DNA of 31,375 nucleotides from contig DHNW01000004.1 in NCBI GenBank assembly GCA_002407675.1, forward strand, positions 1 to 31,375, given 5' to 3'. Below the pieces are notes generated by a model. It was given only the letters and a program-made list of their open reading frames with translations, made no database searches and was not told the origin of the DNA. The DNA comes from Ruminococcaceae bacterium UBA5406. Lineage in GTDB: Bacteria > Bacillota > Clostridia > Oscillospirales > Acutalibacteraceae. Shown here piece by piece: positions 31,340 through 31,375 of the stretch (the first letter of the stretch is position 1; every line of letters starts with the position of its first letter). The position numbers and the translations under genes were made by a program.

Positions 31340-31375
31340 TACCCAATCTTTTTTGGCTCTATAATAAATGTTGGG

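Overview
The window looks like chromosomal core sequence from an endospore-forming, moderately GC-rich Clostridia-type Firmicute. The closest fit is the Oscillospirales/Ruminococcaceae group, but that is inference from gene content and not from a search. The evidence is the Firmicute block mnmG-rsmG-noc-parA-parB with two parS sites, SpoIIID, CIRCE/HrcA heat-shock control, a LysM/M14 cell-wall peptidase without a signal peptide, and frequent TTG start codons. No insertion sequence, prophage or CRISPR array was seen.

Layout. 1-1840 is almost free of intact genes. It holds two copies of a paired-hairpin RNA domain (about 1-80 and 1441-1516), a small RNA candidate with its own promoter and terminator (about 1102-1195), and a frameshifted membrane-anchored gene on the minus strand (171-673). 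1865-7659 is the chromosome segregation and tRNA/rRNA modification block (mnmG, rsmG, noc, parA, parB), with a small pyrophosphatase-like gene on the opposite strand. 7751-11387 carries serS overlapping an acyl-ACP thioesterase, then guaB. 11520-12044 holds tRNA-Met, tRNA-Glu and tRNA-Val(CAC) on the plus strand and tRNA-Val(GAC) on the minus strand. 12221-18366 is all minus strand: spoIIID, an aldehyde dehydrogenase, a 1058-residue degenerate P-type ATPase-like membrane protein, and rlmB. 18827-20832 carries an OGG1-type DNA glycosylase, fructose-bisphosphate aldolase and the 3' remnant of a NUDIX gene. 20849-26703 is the CIRCE-controlled heat-shock region: hsp20, then hrcA-grpE-dnaK-dnaJ. 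26922-28242 has two adjacent RCK/TrkA-type proteins. The right end carries the LysM/M14 peptidase, a soluble PocR-plus-chemoreceptor-like sensor and a PII protein.

How the parts fit. ParA, ParB and Noc with nearby parS sites form the origin-segregation and nucleoid-occlusion system. HrcA should repress both its own operon and hsp20 through two perfect CIRCE elements. The PII gene appears to be transcribed through a leader terminator, which suggests attenuation.

The most unusual items are the P-type ATPase-like protein, which keeps the eight-helix fold but has lost the DKTGT, TGD and GDGxND motifs and carries an approximately 500-residue Pro/Glu-rich N-terminal region, and the duplicated, covarying RNA hairpin pair upstream of mnmG.
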